Shown: piece after piece, positions 17,973 through 27,438 of the stretch | Layout of the letters: each line of letters begins with the position of its first letter | Numbering within the stretch: the stretch's first letter is position 1 | Assembly (NCBI GenBank): GCA_003105015.1 | Contig: PQAF01000014.1 | Span: 1-64,000 of the forward strand | Direction: 5' to 3' | Length of the DNA: 64,000 bases | DNA from: Rhodocyclales bacterium | GTDB taxonomy: Bacteria > Pseudomonadota > Gammaproteobacteria > Burkholderiales > Rhodocyclaceae | The notes under the pieces: generated by a model | Databases searched by the model: none | The model's input: only the letters and a program-made list of their open reading frames with translations | What the model was told of the DNA's origin: nothing | Made by a program: the position numbers and the translations under genes

Positions 17973-18889
17973 TTCGAGAATTTCTTGATGGCGGCGTTGA
18001 TTTCCTGGATGGCGCGCTCGATGTCCTCGTCGGACAGGTTGGGCAGCGGCTGGGCGCCCTTGCGCGCCTTGGCGAAGGCTTCCATCTGCGTCGTGAAGGA
18101 GTCGATCGGCATGGTCTTGGTCGACACGCTGCCGAGCGTGTCCTCGGCGTAGCTGTCCTCCCAGCGGATGGCGATGATGGACAGGTTGTCGGCGTTCTCG
18201 CCGCCGCGCGCCTCGGCCTGGTTGAGCAGGGCCGGCGAGGCCTGCAGGACGTTGCCGGTGCTCATGGCGCGGGGGATTACGTCGGCGGGCAGCGGGCCCC
18301 AGACGCCGTCGCTGCACAGCAGGACCACGTCGCCGGTCATCAGCGGCGTCTTCTTGGAGAAGTCGATCTGCGGCGCGTTGGTGCCGCCGAGGCAGCTGAA
18401 GATGCGGTTGCGCGCCGGATGGCGGGTGGCGTCCTCGGCGCTGATGAGGCCGTCCTCGACCATGCGCGCGACGCGCGAGTGGTCGCGCGTCTGGGCGAGG
18501 ATGCGGCCGCCGCGGATGGCGTACAGGCGCGAGTCGCCGGCGTGCGCCCAGTAGGCGATCGAGTCCTGCACGATGCAGGCGACGCAGGTGGTGCGCGGCG
18601 CATCCGGCAGGAAGCGGTCGGCGGCGTAGTCGAGGATGGCGTGGTGGGCGTTGTTGATCGCGCCGGAGAGGAACAGGAAGGGGTCCTTCAGGTCCGGCTT
18701 GGCCTCGCGCTGGAAGGATTCGGTGATGTACTGCACGGCGATCTGCGCCGCCACCTCGCCGTGCAGGTGGCCGCCCATGCCGTCGGCGACGACCATCAGG
18801 AGCGCATCGCGCGAATAGCAGTAGGCGATGCGGTCCTCGTTGGTCGGGCGCTTGCCGGGACGGCTTTCCTGGTAGATGGTGAACTTCAT
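17969..18889 (-). CDS. PP2C-family serine/threonine phosphatase
   Basis: A 306-residue metal-dependent phosphatase of the PPM/PP2C family. Metal-binding motifs are visible as NEDR near the N-terminus, [27 protein letters not shown] and [10 protein letters not shown]. It overlaps the kinase gene upstream and rph downstream by ATGA. The pair probably forms a reversible phospho-signalling module. The same kinase-phosphatase-rph order recurs in Betaproteobacteria (from memory). Substrates are unknown. Confidence 0.92.
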   Translation of the reverse strand: MKFTIYQESRPGKRPTNEDRIAYCYSRDALLMVVADGMGGHLHGEVAAQIAVQYITESFQREAKPDLKDPFLFLSGAINNAHHAILDYAADRFLPDAPRTTCVACIVQDSIAYWAHAGDSRLYAIRGGRILAQTRDHSRVARMVEDGLISAEDATRHPARNRIFSCLGGTNAPQIDFSKKTPLMTGDVVLLCSDGVWGPLPADVIPRAMSTGNVLQASPALLNQAEARGGENADNLSIIAIRWEDSYAEDTLGSVSTKTMPIDSFTTQMEAFAKARKGAQPLPNLSDEDIERAIQEINAAIKKFSK

Positions 18890-19830
18890 TTGATGAACGC
18901 CTTGACCTTCTTGCGCAGGTGGCCGAGCAGGGTCTGCCTGGGCACGATGCGATCCTTGTCGGCAAGCGCCTTCTGCAGGGCGAACACGCTCTGCGGCCGC
19001 TCCAGGTAATTCAGGTGCATGCACCAGTCGACGGTTTCCAGCAGCTGCCGGGAATACTTGTCCTGCCAGCGCCTGACGGCCGGCACCAGCTGGTCGCGCT
19101 CGATGCGCTGGTCGGCCGCCTGCGGCGCGGCCGCCGCCATGCAGGCATACATGCTGGCGCCGATCGAGTAGATGTCGGTCCACGGCCCGAGCAGCTCGCG
19201 CCGGATGCTGTTGTATTGCTCGGGGGCGGCGAAGCCGGGCGTATACATCGGCTTGAGCAGCGGCGTGTCGGTCGACAGCGTCTGGCGCGCGGCGCCGAAA
19301 TCGATCAGCACCGGCTGCCCGTCGTTGCGCAGGTAGATGTTCGAGGGCTTGATGTCGAGGTGCAGCAGCTTGTGCGTGTGCACTTCGCGCAGGCCGTTGA
19401 GCAGCCGCGCGAAGATGGTGCGGATGAAGCTCTCGCGGATCTCGCCCTTGTGCTTCTGGATGTGCTCCTGCAGGGTGCGGCCGCGCTCGTAGTGCATCAC
19501 CATGTAGACGGTTTCGTTGGCGCGGAAGAAGTTGAGCACGCGCACCACGTTGGGGTGGGAAATCTTGGCCAGTGCGCGGCCTTCCTCGAAAAAGCACTTC
19601 ATGCCGTAGCGGAAGGTGGCGACGTTTTCCTCCGCGATCGAGGGCAGGGCGTCGCCCGTGGAGCGCAGCGCCAGCGAGTTGGGCAGGTATTCCTTGATGG
19701 CGACCGGCGTGTCCTCCTTGTCGAAGGCCAGGTAGACGATCGAGAAGCCGCCCAGCGACAGCTGGCGTTCTATGCGGTATTCGTCGAGCTGGTAGCCCGT
19801 CGGCAGCGGAACGTTGGCTTGGGGTGGCAT
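18886..19830 (-). CDS. Hanks-type serine/threonine protein kinase
   Basis: A 314-residue soluble kinase. The glycine-rich loop is LGGFSIVY, the ATP lysine is in VAIKEYLP, and the catalytic loop is [11 protein letters not shown]. The metal-binding IDFGAAR and the APEQY activation segment are present. The HRD arginine is leucine (HLD), so it is a non-RD kinase that may not need activation-loop phosphorylation. There is no membrane segment or extracellular sensor domain. It is the first gene of the minus-strand operon and divergent from yicC. Confidence 0.92.
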   Translation of the reverse strand: MPPQANVPLPTGYQLDEYRIERQLSLGGFSIVYLAFDKEDTPVAIKEYLPNSLALRSTGDALPSIAEENVATFRYGMKCFFEEGRALAKISHPNVVRVLNFFRANETVYMVMHYERGRTLQEHIQKHKGEIRESFIRTIFARLLNGLREVHTHKLLHLDIKPSNIYLRNDGQPVLIDFGAARQTLSTDTPLLKPMYTPGFAAPEQYNSIRRELLGPWTDIYSIGASMYACMAAAAPQAADQRIERDQLVPAVRRWQDKYSRQLLETVDWCMHLNYLERPQSVFALQKALADKDRIVPRQTLLGHLRKKVKAFIK

Positions 19831-19901
19831 CGGCGGGCGAGGCGGTCGGTCGGCCGGGCGATCGCGCGCCCGGCGGCAGTTCAGGTTAAGATGGGGAACC
19901 C

Positions 19902-19930
19902 ATTGTCTTTTTTTATCGCCGCGCTGTAAA
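19902..19930 (-). promoter_or_regulatory. Candidate sigma-70 promoter of the kinase-PP2C-rph operon
   Basis: On the minus strand TTTACA (19930-19925) and GACAAT (19907-19902) are separated by exactly 17 bases. Transcription would start about 65 bases before the kinase ATG. The spacer is an A-rich tract. This is a match to consensus only. Confidence 0.45.
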
Positions 19931-19952
19931 GCCGCGGATTGAGAACACAGCC

Positions 19953-20819
19953 ATGATCTACAGCATGACGGGATATGCCGTGCAGATGCGCGACATCGGG
20001 CGCGGCATACTCCATCTCGAGCTGCGCACGGTCAATTCGCGCTACCTCGACATGAATTTCCGCATCGCCGAGGAGGTGCGCATCGTCGAGCCGGCGCTGC
20101 GCGAGATGATTGCCGCCCGCCTCAACCGCGGCAAGGTCGATTGCCGGCTCAACCTGCTCGCCTCGACGGCGGCGCCGCGCGAGGCGAGCCTCAACCGCGC
20201 CCTGCTGCAGCAGCTGGCCGACCTGCAGTCGGGGGTGCGCGACCGGCTGCCCGATGCCGCCCCCCTCAGCGTGAACGAGGTGCTGCGCTGGCCCGGCATG
20301 CTCGGCGACGACCAGCTCGCCCCCGACACCCTGCAGGCCGAAAGCGCTGCGCTGGCGAAGGCCGCCCTCGACGAGCTGATCGCCACCCGCGCCCGCGAGG
20401 GCGAGAAGCTGGGGGCGATGATCATCGAGCGCGTCGAGAAGATGCGCGCGCTGGTGGCGCAGGCGACGCCCCTGCTGCCGCAGGCCCTGGCCGACTACCA
20501 GGAGCGCCTGGCCACGCGCCTGCGCGAGGCGGCCGCCAGCCTGGACGAGGAGCGCATCCGCCAGGAAATGGGCCTGTTCGCCACGCGCGTCGACGTGGCG
20601 GAGGAGCTGAACCGCCTGGTCGCCCACCTCGACGAGGTGGCGCGCGTCGTCGGCAAGGGCGGCGCCATCGGCAAGCGGCTCGACTTCCTCATGCAGGAGC
20701 TCAACCGCGAGGCCAACACGCTGGCCTCGAAGTCGGTGTCCACGGAAATCACCGCCATCGCCGTGGACATGAAGCTGCTCATCGAGCAGATGCGCGAGCA
20801 GGTGCAGAACATCGAATAG
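19953..20819 (+). CDS. yicC: YicC/YloC-family endoribonuclease
   Basis: The 288-residue protein begins MIYSMTGYA, the YicC N-terminal signature. It continues with LRTVNSRYLDMNFR and ends with the C-terminal domain GKRLDFLMQELNREANTL and KSVSTEITAIAVDMK. Family members are RNases that turn over small RNAs such as RyhB. In Betaproteobacteria yicC is normally followed by gmk-rpoZ-spoT; here these are 27 kb further on. It converges on ald. Confidence 0.95.
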   Translation: MIYSMTGYAVQMRDIGRGILHLELRTVNSRYLDMNFRIAEEVRIVEPALREMIAARLNRGKVDCRLNLLASTAAPREASLNRALLQQLADLQSGVRDRLPDAAPLSVNEVLRWPGMLGDDQLAPDTLQAESAALAKAALDELIATRAREGEKLGAMIIERVEKMRALVAQATPLLPQALADYQERLATRLREAAASLDEERIRQEMGLFATRVDVAEELNRLVAHLDEVARVVGKGGAIGKRLDFLMQELNREANTLASKSVSTEITAIAVDMKLLIEQMREQVQNIE

Positions 20820-20834
20820 CCCCGCTGCGGCGGC

Positions 20835-21953
<1,119 letters not shown>

Positions 21954-22010
21954 CGCTTCCTCCGTGGTTGACAGACAGAGGACGATGATGACGCGGAGCG
22001 TGCGCAATGG

Positions 22011-22063
22011 GCTTGCAATCCGGACGGTGCAGCCGCACCGTCATGCAATAATATTGCGTGCAA
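22011..22063. promoter_or_regulatory. Inverted repeats in the ald/lrp intergenic region
   Basis: GACGGTGC (22023-22030) and GCACCGTC (22035-22042) are exact inverted arms with a 4-base spacer. They are flanked by TTGCAAT (22013) and ATGCAATAATATTGC (22043). This 130-base divergent region is the likely operator where the Lrp-type protein controls ald and itself. Divergent regulator-target pairing is typical of the family; the site assignment is inferred. Confidence 0.45.
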
Positions 22064-22083
22064 AACGGAAAAAGGGAATATTC

Positions 22084-22551
22084 ATGCGGCAGATCGATTT
22101 GGACAAGACAGATCGTAAGATGCTCGCCCTGCTCCAGGCCGACGGGCGCATGACCAACGCCGAGCTGGCGCAGCGCATCAGCCTGTCGCCGTCGGCCTGC
22201 CTGCGCCGGGTGCAGCGGCTGGAAGCCGCCGGCGTGATCGCCGGCTACGTCGCCCTGGTGAGCCAGGAGGCGGTCGGCCGGCCGACCAGCATCTTCGTCG
22301 AGGTGACGCTGAAGAGCCAGAGCGAGGAGGCGCTGAAGGCTTTCGAGCGGGCCGTGCGCGCCTGCCCGGACGTGATGGAGTGCTACCTGATGTCGGGCGA
22401 TGCCGACTACCTGATCCGCGTGGTGGCGGCGGACACGCAGGATTACGAGCGCATCCACAAGCAGCACCTGACCCGCCTGCCCGGCGTCGCCCGCATCCGC
22501 TCCAGCTTCGCCCTGCGCGCCGTCTGCAAGAAGACGGCGCTGGACGTCTGA
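22084..22551 (+). CDS. Lrp/AsnC-family transcriptional regulator
   Basis: A 155-residue regulator. The N-terminal helix-turn-helix is DKTDRKMLALLQ ... MTNAELAQRISLSPSACLRRVQRLE. The C-terminal RAM (ligand-binding) domain contains VMECYLMSGDADYLIRVVA. The ATG at 22084 gives the usual N-terminus. It is divergent from ald, so alanine-responsive activation of ald (as AldR/Lrp do elsewhere) is likely. Confidence 0.92.
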   Translation: MRQIDLDKTDRKMLALLQADGRMTNAELAQRISLSPSACLRRVQRLEAAGVIAGYVALVSQEAVGRPTSIFVEVTLKSQSEEALKAFERAVRACPDVMECYLMSGDADYLIRVVAADTQDYERIHKQHLTRLPGVARIRSSFALRAVCKKTALDV

Positions 22552-22555
22552 GGCG

Positions 22556-22572
22556 CTAAGAGGCGCTCTTAG
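22556..22572. terminator. Hairpin between convergent lrp and marR genes
   Basis: CTAAGAG (22556-22562), a GCG loop and CTCTTAG (22566-22572) form a perfect 7-bp stem holding the stop of the MarR gene. No T-run follows on either strand, so termination is only suggested by its location between convergent ends. Confidence 0.35.
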
Positions 22573-23048
22573 TTGCCGGAATCCGTCTGGCGCAATTCCT
22601 GGCTGCGCATCAGCAGGCGCGTGAGCGCCTTGTCCAGCGCCCGGCGCTCGCCTGCCGGCAGCACCGAGAGGAACCAGGCTTCGGTTTCCCGCGCCGCCGG
22701 GATGATGGCGGCGCACATGCCGGCGCCCTTGCGCGTGAGGAACAGCACCAGCCGGCGGCCGTCGCGCGGGTCGTTGCTGACGCTGACCAGGCCGAGCTCC
22801 ACCAGCCGGCGCTGGGCGCGGCTGACGCGGCCCTTGTCCATGCTGGTGTGATCGACCACCTCGTTGGGGGCGAGCGGGCCGCAGCTGTGCAGGGCCATGA
22901 GGATGCGCCATTCCGGGATCTGGATGCCGTATTTCTTCTCGAACAGCGAGCCGATCGACTGGCTCAGCCGGTTGGCCACCACGGCCAGCTTGTAGGGGAT
23001 GAATTCCTGCAGCGGCAGCTTCGCCGGCTTCTTGGTCGATCGGGGCAT
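22569..23048 (-). CDS. MarR-family transcriptional regulator
   Basis: A 159-residue winged-helix regulator. The DNA-binding region is IPEWRILMALHSCGPLAPNEVVDHTSMDKGRVSRAQRRLVELGLV, followed by the DPRDGRRLVLFLT wing. It lies 13 bases downstream of the permease on the same strand, so it is probably cotranscribed with the permease and aldehyde dehydrogenase it may control. Its ligand is unknown; an amine or amino acid is suggested by context. Confidence 0.9.
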   Translation of the reverse strand: MPRSTKKPAKLPLQEFIPYKLAVVANRLSQSIGSLFEKKYGIQIPEWRILMALHSCGPLAPNEVVDHTSMDKGRVSRAQRRLVELGLVSVSNDPRDGRRLVLFLTRKGAGMCAAIIPAARETEAWFLSVLPAGERRALDKALTRLLMRSQELRQTDSGN

Positions 23049-23061
23049 CGGTGTCTCGGTC

Positions 23062-24417
23062 CTATCGTGAATCGTTTTCGCTCAGGGCGCCGGCCAGGTC
23101 GGGCCGGAAGGGATTGCGCCGCCGGACGAGCAGGGTCCATGCCAGGCTGTAGGCGAGGGTTGCGCCGAGCATGATCGCCACGTTGCGGTAGATCGGCTCC
23201 GCCAGTTCGGGCGCCGGCGCGATGTTGAGGAAGACGTAGCCCATGCCGAGGATGCCCAAAGCCTGCGGCAACGGAAAGAACGGCGAGCGGAAGGGCCGCG
23301 CCCGCTGCGGCAGGCGCAGGCGCAGCACGATGTGGTCGAGGTGCACGATGATGTAGGCCACCAGCCAGCAGCCGGCGGCGGCCACCGTCAGGGTGAGGAT
23401 GGCCGAGGCGTCCATGCCGAGCGGCGTGCGCACGGCGGCGATGGCGGCGGCGAAGGCGACGAGCGCCCAGGCCGGCGCCCCGCGCGCGTTCTCGCGCCCG
23501 AGCCAGGCCGGCAGCTGGCCGCTCTGCGCCATGCCCTGGATCATGCGCGAGACGCTGGCCAGCACGGTGTTGAGCAGGGTCGCGCTGCCGAGGATGGCGA
23601 GCACGGCGAAGGCGGTCTTCGCCGCCGGGCCGAAGATGGAGAGGGCGAGGTCGACGTGCGGGGTCGCCGCCGTCAGCTTGTCGGCCGGCAGCATGGCGAT
23701 GCCGGCGAGGCAGAACACGCAGTACACCGCGACGATGAGGACCAGGCCGACCAGCATGGCGCGCGGCAGGTTGCGCGAGGGGTCGCGCGCATCCGCGATC
23801 ATCGGGCAGACGAACTCCAGCCCGACCAGGCCCCAGAAGGCCAGCGCCACCAGCGACAGCGCCAGCGAGGCGTCGAAGGCGGCCGGCGCGGCATTTGCGG
23901 CCGCGCCGCCGCCGGTCAGCCCGGCGATGCCGATGATGAAGAGGCCGCCGAACATGATGGCGACCAGCGCGCTCTGGATGCGCGCGAAGAGGTCGATACC
24001 GCGCAGGTTGAGCAGGCAGAACAGCAGCAGCAGGACCAGGCTCGGATAGGGCAGCGCCGCGACCAGGCCCGGCGCCACCTGCGCGAGCAGGGTGTCGACC
24101 AGGATCAGCTCGGCCGGGATGCCGAGCAGGGCGACGGCGACGTAGCCGGACAGCGTGGCGACGATGGCCAGCCCCGGCCCCAGCGCCGCCTGGGTGTAGG
24201 CGCTGACCGAGCCGGAGCGCGGCAGCATCAGCGCCAGCTCGGCGAAGGACAGCACGTAGGTCAGGGCGAGCAGCGCCGAGACGCCGATCGCGACGAGAAA
24301 ATTGAACCGGCCGATGCCGGCGCCGTTGAGCATGGTGATCATCGTGCTCTGCACGACGACCACGCCGACCGCGGTGGCCACCAGCGCCGGCAGCGGCAGG
24401 GCCTTCTCCTTTTCCAT
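23062..24417 (-). CDS. APC-superfamily amino acid/amine permease
   Basis: A 451-residue membrane transporter with about 12 hydrophobic segments. The N-terminal VVVVQSTMITMLNGAGIG is the substrate-binding helix-1 region of the APC superfamily. It lies between an aldehyde dehydrogenase and a MarR regulator on the same strand. That suggests uptake of an amine or omega-amino acid for the adjacent transaminase/dehydrogenase pair. The exact substrate is not predictable. Confidence 0.88.
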   Translation of the reverse strand: MEKEKALPLPALVATAVGVVVVQSTMITMLNGAGIGRFNFLVAIGVSALLALTYVLSFAELALMLPRSGSVSAYTQAALGPGLAIVATLSGYVAVALLGIPAELILVDTLLAQVAPGLVAALPYPSLVLLLLFCLLNLRGIDLFARIQSALVAIMFGGLFIIGIAGLTGGGAAANAAPAAFDASLALSLVALAFWGLVGLEFVCPMIADARDPSRNLPRAMLVGLVLIVAVYCVFCLAGIAMLPADKLTAATPHVDLALSIFGPAAKTAFAVLAILGSATLLNTVLASVSRMIQGMAQSGQLPAWLGRENARGAPAWALVAFAAAIAAVRTPLGMDASAILTLTVAAAGCWLVAYIIVHLDHIVLRLRLPQRARPFRSPFFPLPQALGILGMGYVFLNIAPAPELAEPIYRNVAIMLGATLAYSLAWTLLVRRRNPFRPDLAGALSENDSR

Positions 24418-24444
24418 GTGTCCTCCTCCTTGTGTCGTTGTTTT

Positions 24445-25887
24445 TTATTGGCTTGCGAAACTGGTTAGCTTGGTGTCGAGGTACGCCGCCAGTCCTTCCT
24501 GCCCGCTCTCCGAGCCGTAGCCGCTTTCCTTGACGCCGCCGAAGGGCGTTTCCGGCTGCGAGACGCCGAAGTGGTTCACGCCGACCATGCCCGCCTCGAG
24601 GCGCGCCGCGACCGTGTGGGCCAGCGCCAGGTCGCGCGTGAACAGGTAGGCCGACAGGCCGTAGGGCAGGGCGTTGGCCTGCGCCACGGCGGCGTCGAGG
24701 TCGTCCCAGGCATTGATGACGGCGATCGGCCCGAACGGCTCCTCGCGCATGATGCGGGCGCTGTCGGGAACGTCGATGAGCACGGTCGGCTCGAAGAAGT
24801 GGCCGGGGACGTTCAGCCGCCTGCCGCCGCAAGCCAGGGTGGCGCCGCAGGCCAGCGCATCTTCCACCAGCGCCTCCATGGCGCCGATGCGCCGGGCATG
24901 GATCAGCGGCCCCATCCCGGTTTCGCTTTCCAGGCCGCTGCCGATGCGCAGCTGGCGTGCGCCGGCCGCGAAGGCATCGACAAAAGCCTTGAACAGCGAT
25001 TCGTGTACGAGAAAGCGGGTCGGCGAGGCGCACACCTGGCCGGCGTTGCGGTACTTGGCGGCCACCGACAGCCTTGCGACGCGGGCCGCATCGGCATCGC
25101 CGAGCACCAGCACCGGCGCATGTCCGCCCAGTTCCGCCGTAAAGCGCTTGACGCCGCGGGCGCACAGCTCGCCGAGGTGCTTGCCGACGGGGATCGATCC
25201 CGTGAACGACACCTTGCGGATGCCGTCGCTGCCGATGAGGTGCGCCGAGACCTGCGCCGGATCGCCGCAGACCAGGTTGAGCACGCCGGGCGGCAGCCCG
25301 GCGTCGTGGAAGGCGCGCACCAGTTCGATGGCGCTGCCCGGCGTCTCTTCCGCCGGCTTGAGGATGGCGCTGCAGCCGGCGGCGAGCGCCGCGCCGACCT
25401 TGCGCGCCGGCAGGTTCATGGGGAAGTTCCACGGCGTGAACAGCGCCGCCGGGCCGACCGGCACGCGCGTGACGGCCTGGGCGAGGATGGCGTCGCTGCG
25501 CGGCGGCACCAGCCGGCCGTAGGCGCGCTTGCCCTCCTCGGCGAGGAAATCGATGATGTCGGCGCTGAGCAGCACCTCGCGCCGGCTCTCGGCGAGCGGC
25601 TTGCCCTGCTCGAGGGTCATGACGCGGGCGAGGGCGTCGGCACGCTCGCGCAGCAGGCGCGTGGCGCGCGTGACGGTCTCCCAGCGCGCGTGCGCCGGCA
25701 CCTTTTTCCAGGCCTCGAAGCCGCGGCGCGCGGCGGCGACGGCGAGGTCGAGCTCCGCGTCGCCGGCCAGCGGCAGCGTGCCGAGCACCGATTCGTCGGC
25801 GGGATTGACGACGGGGCGGCTGCCGGCGCTGCCGGTATCGAGCCAGCGGCCGTCGATGTAGAGGGCGGGGGCGGGATAGTCGTTCAC
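24445..25887 (-). CDS. NAD(P)-dependent aldehyde dehydrogenase (succinate-semialdehyde dehydrogenase-like)
   Basis: A 480-residue aldehyde dehydrogenase. It has the FTPWNFPMNLPARKVGAAL cofactor loop, KVSFTGSIPVGKHL, the catalytic glutamate in ELGGHAPV and the catalytic cysteine in NAGQVCASPTRF. The C-terminal PFGGVKESGYGSE is that of the GabD/semialdehyde family. The GTG at 25887 is chosen because it starts the family-typical N-terminus (NDYPAPALYIDGRW); no ATG fits. Acting after the divergent transaminase, it would oxidise the resulting semialdehyde to the acid. Confidence 0.9.
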   Translation of the reverse strand: MNDYPAPALYIDGRWLDTGSAGSRPVVNPADESVLGTLPLAGDAELDLAVAAARRGFEAWKKVPAHARWETVTRATRLLRERADALARVMTLEQGKPLAESRREVLLSADIIDFLAEEGKRAYGRLVPPRSDAILAQAVTRVPVGPAALFTPWNFPMNLPARKVGAALAAGCSAILKPAEETPGSAIELVRAFHDAGLPPGVLNLVCGDPAQVSAHLIGSDGIRKVSFTGSIPVGKHLGELCARGVKRFTAELGGHAPVLVLGDADAARVARLSVAAKYRNAGQVCASPTRFLVHESLFKAFVDAFAAGARQLRIGSGLESETGMGPLIHARRIGAMEALVEDALACGATLACGGRRLNVPGHFFEPTVLIDVPDSARIMREEPFGPIAVINAWDDLDAAVAQANALPYGLSAYLFTRDLALAHTVAARLEAGMVGVNHFGVSQPETPFGGVKESGYGSESGQEGLAAYLDTKLTSFASQ

Positions 25888-25990
25888 GATGTCGTCTCGT
25901 TGCAGGGTTGCGGCGTGGTGTTGTATCACCGGGAAGTTGCAAATGCAACGGTTTTGCCCCGCGCCGCACCGCCTCGTTGAAATTTTCCTT

Positions 25991-26030
25991 GGCTTGCCGA
26001 TTTGGGATATTGGTTGCACGGACAACCAAT
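25991..26030. promoter_or_regulatory. Putative operators upstream of the aminotransferase operon
   Basis: GGCTTGCCGATTTGGG (25991-26006) is identical to 30477-30492 before the aralkylamine dehydrogenase operon. Next to it, ATTGGTTG (26009-26016) and CAACCAAT (26023-26030) form a perfect 8-bp inverted repeat with a 6-base spacer, the size of a MarR/TetR operator. They lie in the 186-base divergent region between the aldehyde dehydrogenase and the aminotransferase. Confidence 0.5.
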
Positions 26031-26073
26031 GTAAGCTGGCCGCCCCACGCGTATTGTTTGGCCGGGGACGCCC

Positions 26074-27438
26074 ATGAACTACAGCACCGAACAGCTCAAG
26101 CAGGCCAACGCCCGCCACCTCTGGCACCCGATGGCGCATCCGAAAGCCATGCTCGACGCGCCGCCCGACATCATCGCGCGCGGCGAGGGCGTCTGGGTCT
26201 GGGACATCGACGGCCATCGCATGATCGACGGCGTCGGCGGCCTGTGGAGCGCCAACTTCGGCCACAGCAACCGCCGCGTGCGCGATGCCATCGTCGCCCA
26301 GCTCGACGAGCTGCCCTACTACAACACCTTCCGCGGCACCACGCATCCGCGCGCCATCGAGCTGTCCGAGGCGCTGGTGCGCATGATGGCGCCGGAGCAG
26401 GTCGGCGCCGTGATGTTCGGCAGCGGCGGCTCGGACGCCGTCGAGGCGGCGCTGAAGATCGCGCGGCAATACTGGAAGGTGCGCGGCCAGGCCGACCGCA
26501 CGAAATTCATCAGCCTGCGCCAGGGCTACCACGGCGTGCACTTCGGCGGCATGTCGGTGAACGGCAACACCAACTTCCGCCGCGCCTACGAGCCGCTGCT
26601 GCCCGGCTGCTTCCATGTCGACACGCCGTGGCTCTACCGCAATCCGTACACCGACGACCCCGCCGAGCTGGGCCGCATCTGCGCCGAGCTGCTCGAGCGC
26701 GAGATCGTCTTCCAGGGGCCGGACACCGTCGCCGCCTTCATCGCCGAGCCGGTGCAGGGCGCCGGCGGCGTCATCGTGCCGCCGGAAAACTACTGGCCGG
26801 CGGTGCGCCAGGTGTGCGACCGCCACGGCGTGCTGCTGATCGCCGACGAGGTGGTGACCGGCTTCGGCCGCACCGGCGCGCTGTTCGGCACGCGCCTGTG
26901 GGGCGTCAACGCCGACATCTGGTGCCTGGCCAAGGGCATCTCCGGCGGCTACGTGCCGCTCGGCGCCACCGCCGTCGGCCGGCGCATCGCCGAGGCCTTC
27001 CTCGAAGCGCCGGCCGGCATCGGCGCCATCACCCACGGCTACACCTACAGCGCCCATCCGGTGGCCGCCGCCGCCGCCCTGGCGAGCCTGACTCTGGTGG
27101 AGGAGCTCGACCTGCCGGGCAACGCGGCGCGCGTCGGCGCGCATTTCCAGGCGCGCCTGCGCGAGTTCGTCCGCCACGCCCATGTCGGCGACGTGCGCGG
27201 CATCGGCCTGATGGCGGCCATCGAGATGGTCGAATCGAAGGCGAGCCGCAAGACCCTGCCGCGCGGCAACGAGCTGCCGCTGAAAGTCGCCCGCGCCGCC
27301 TACCGCCGCGGCGCCATGGTGCGGGTGTCGGGCCCCAACATCATCCTTTCGCCGCCGCTGGTCATCACGCGCGAGGAGGCGGACATCCTGGTCGACGCGC
27401 TCGACGCCGCCTTCGCCGAGGCCGAGGCAGCTGCATGA
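26074..27438 (+). CDS. Class III pyridoxal-phosphate aminotransferase (omega-amine/omega-amino acid:pyruvate type)
   Basis: A 454-residue fold-type I transaminase. GSGGSDAVEAALKIAR binds the cofactor phosphate. The LLIADEVVTGFGRTG segment carries the cofactor aspartate, and the Schiff-base lysine is in CLAKGISGGYVPLGA. The overall layout resembles taurine-, beta-alanine- and putrescine-pyruvate aminotransferases. The nearby aldehyde dehydrogenase, permease and alanine dehydrogenase make a pyruvate-linked amine pathway likely. The stop overlaps the next gene (ATGA). The precise donor is not predictable. Confidence 0.9.
   Translation: MNYSTEQLKQANARHLWHPMAHPKAMLDAPPDIIARGEGVWVWDIDGHRMIDGVGGLWSANFGHSNRRVRDAIVAQLDELPYYNTFRGTTHPRAIELSEALVRMMAPEQVGAVMFGSGGSDAVEAALKIARQYWKVRGQADRTKFISLRQGYHGVHFGGMSVNGNTNFRRAYEPLLPGCFHVDTPWLYRNPYTDDPAELGRICAELLEREIVFQGPDTVAAFIAEPVQGAGGVIVPPENYWPAVRQVCDRHGVLLIADEVVTGFGRTGALFGTRLWGVNADIWCLAKGISGGYVPLGATAVGRRIAEAFLEAPAGIGAITHGYTYSAHPVAAAAALASLTLVEELDLPGNAARVGAHFQARLREFVRHAHVGDVRGIGLMAAIEMVESKASRKTLPRGNELPLKVARAAYRRGAMVRVSGPNIILSPPLVITREEADILVDALDAAFAEAEAAA

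Noticed and set aside
19891..19914. Terminator ATGGG-GAA-CCCAT followed by T7 before yicC
   Set aside because: No plus-strand gene lies upstream to be terminated. The same bases fit a minus-strand promoter better.
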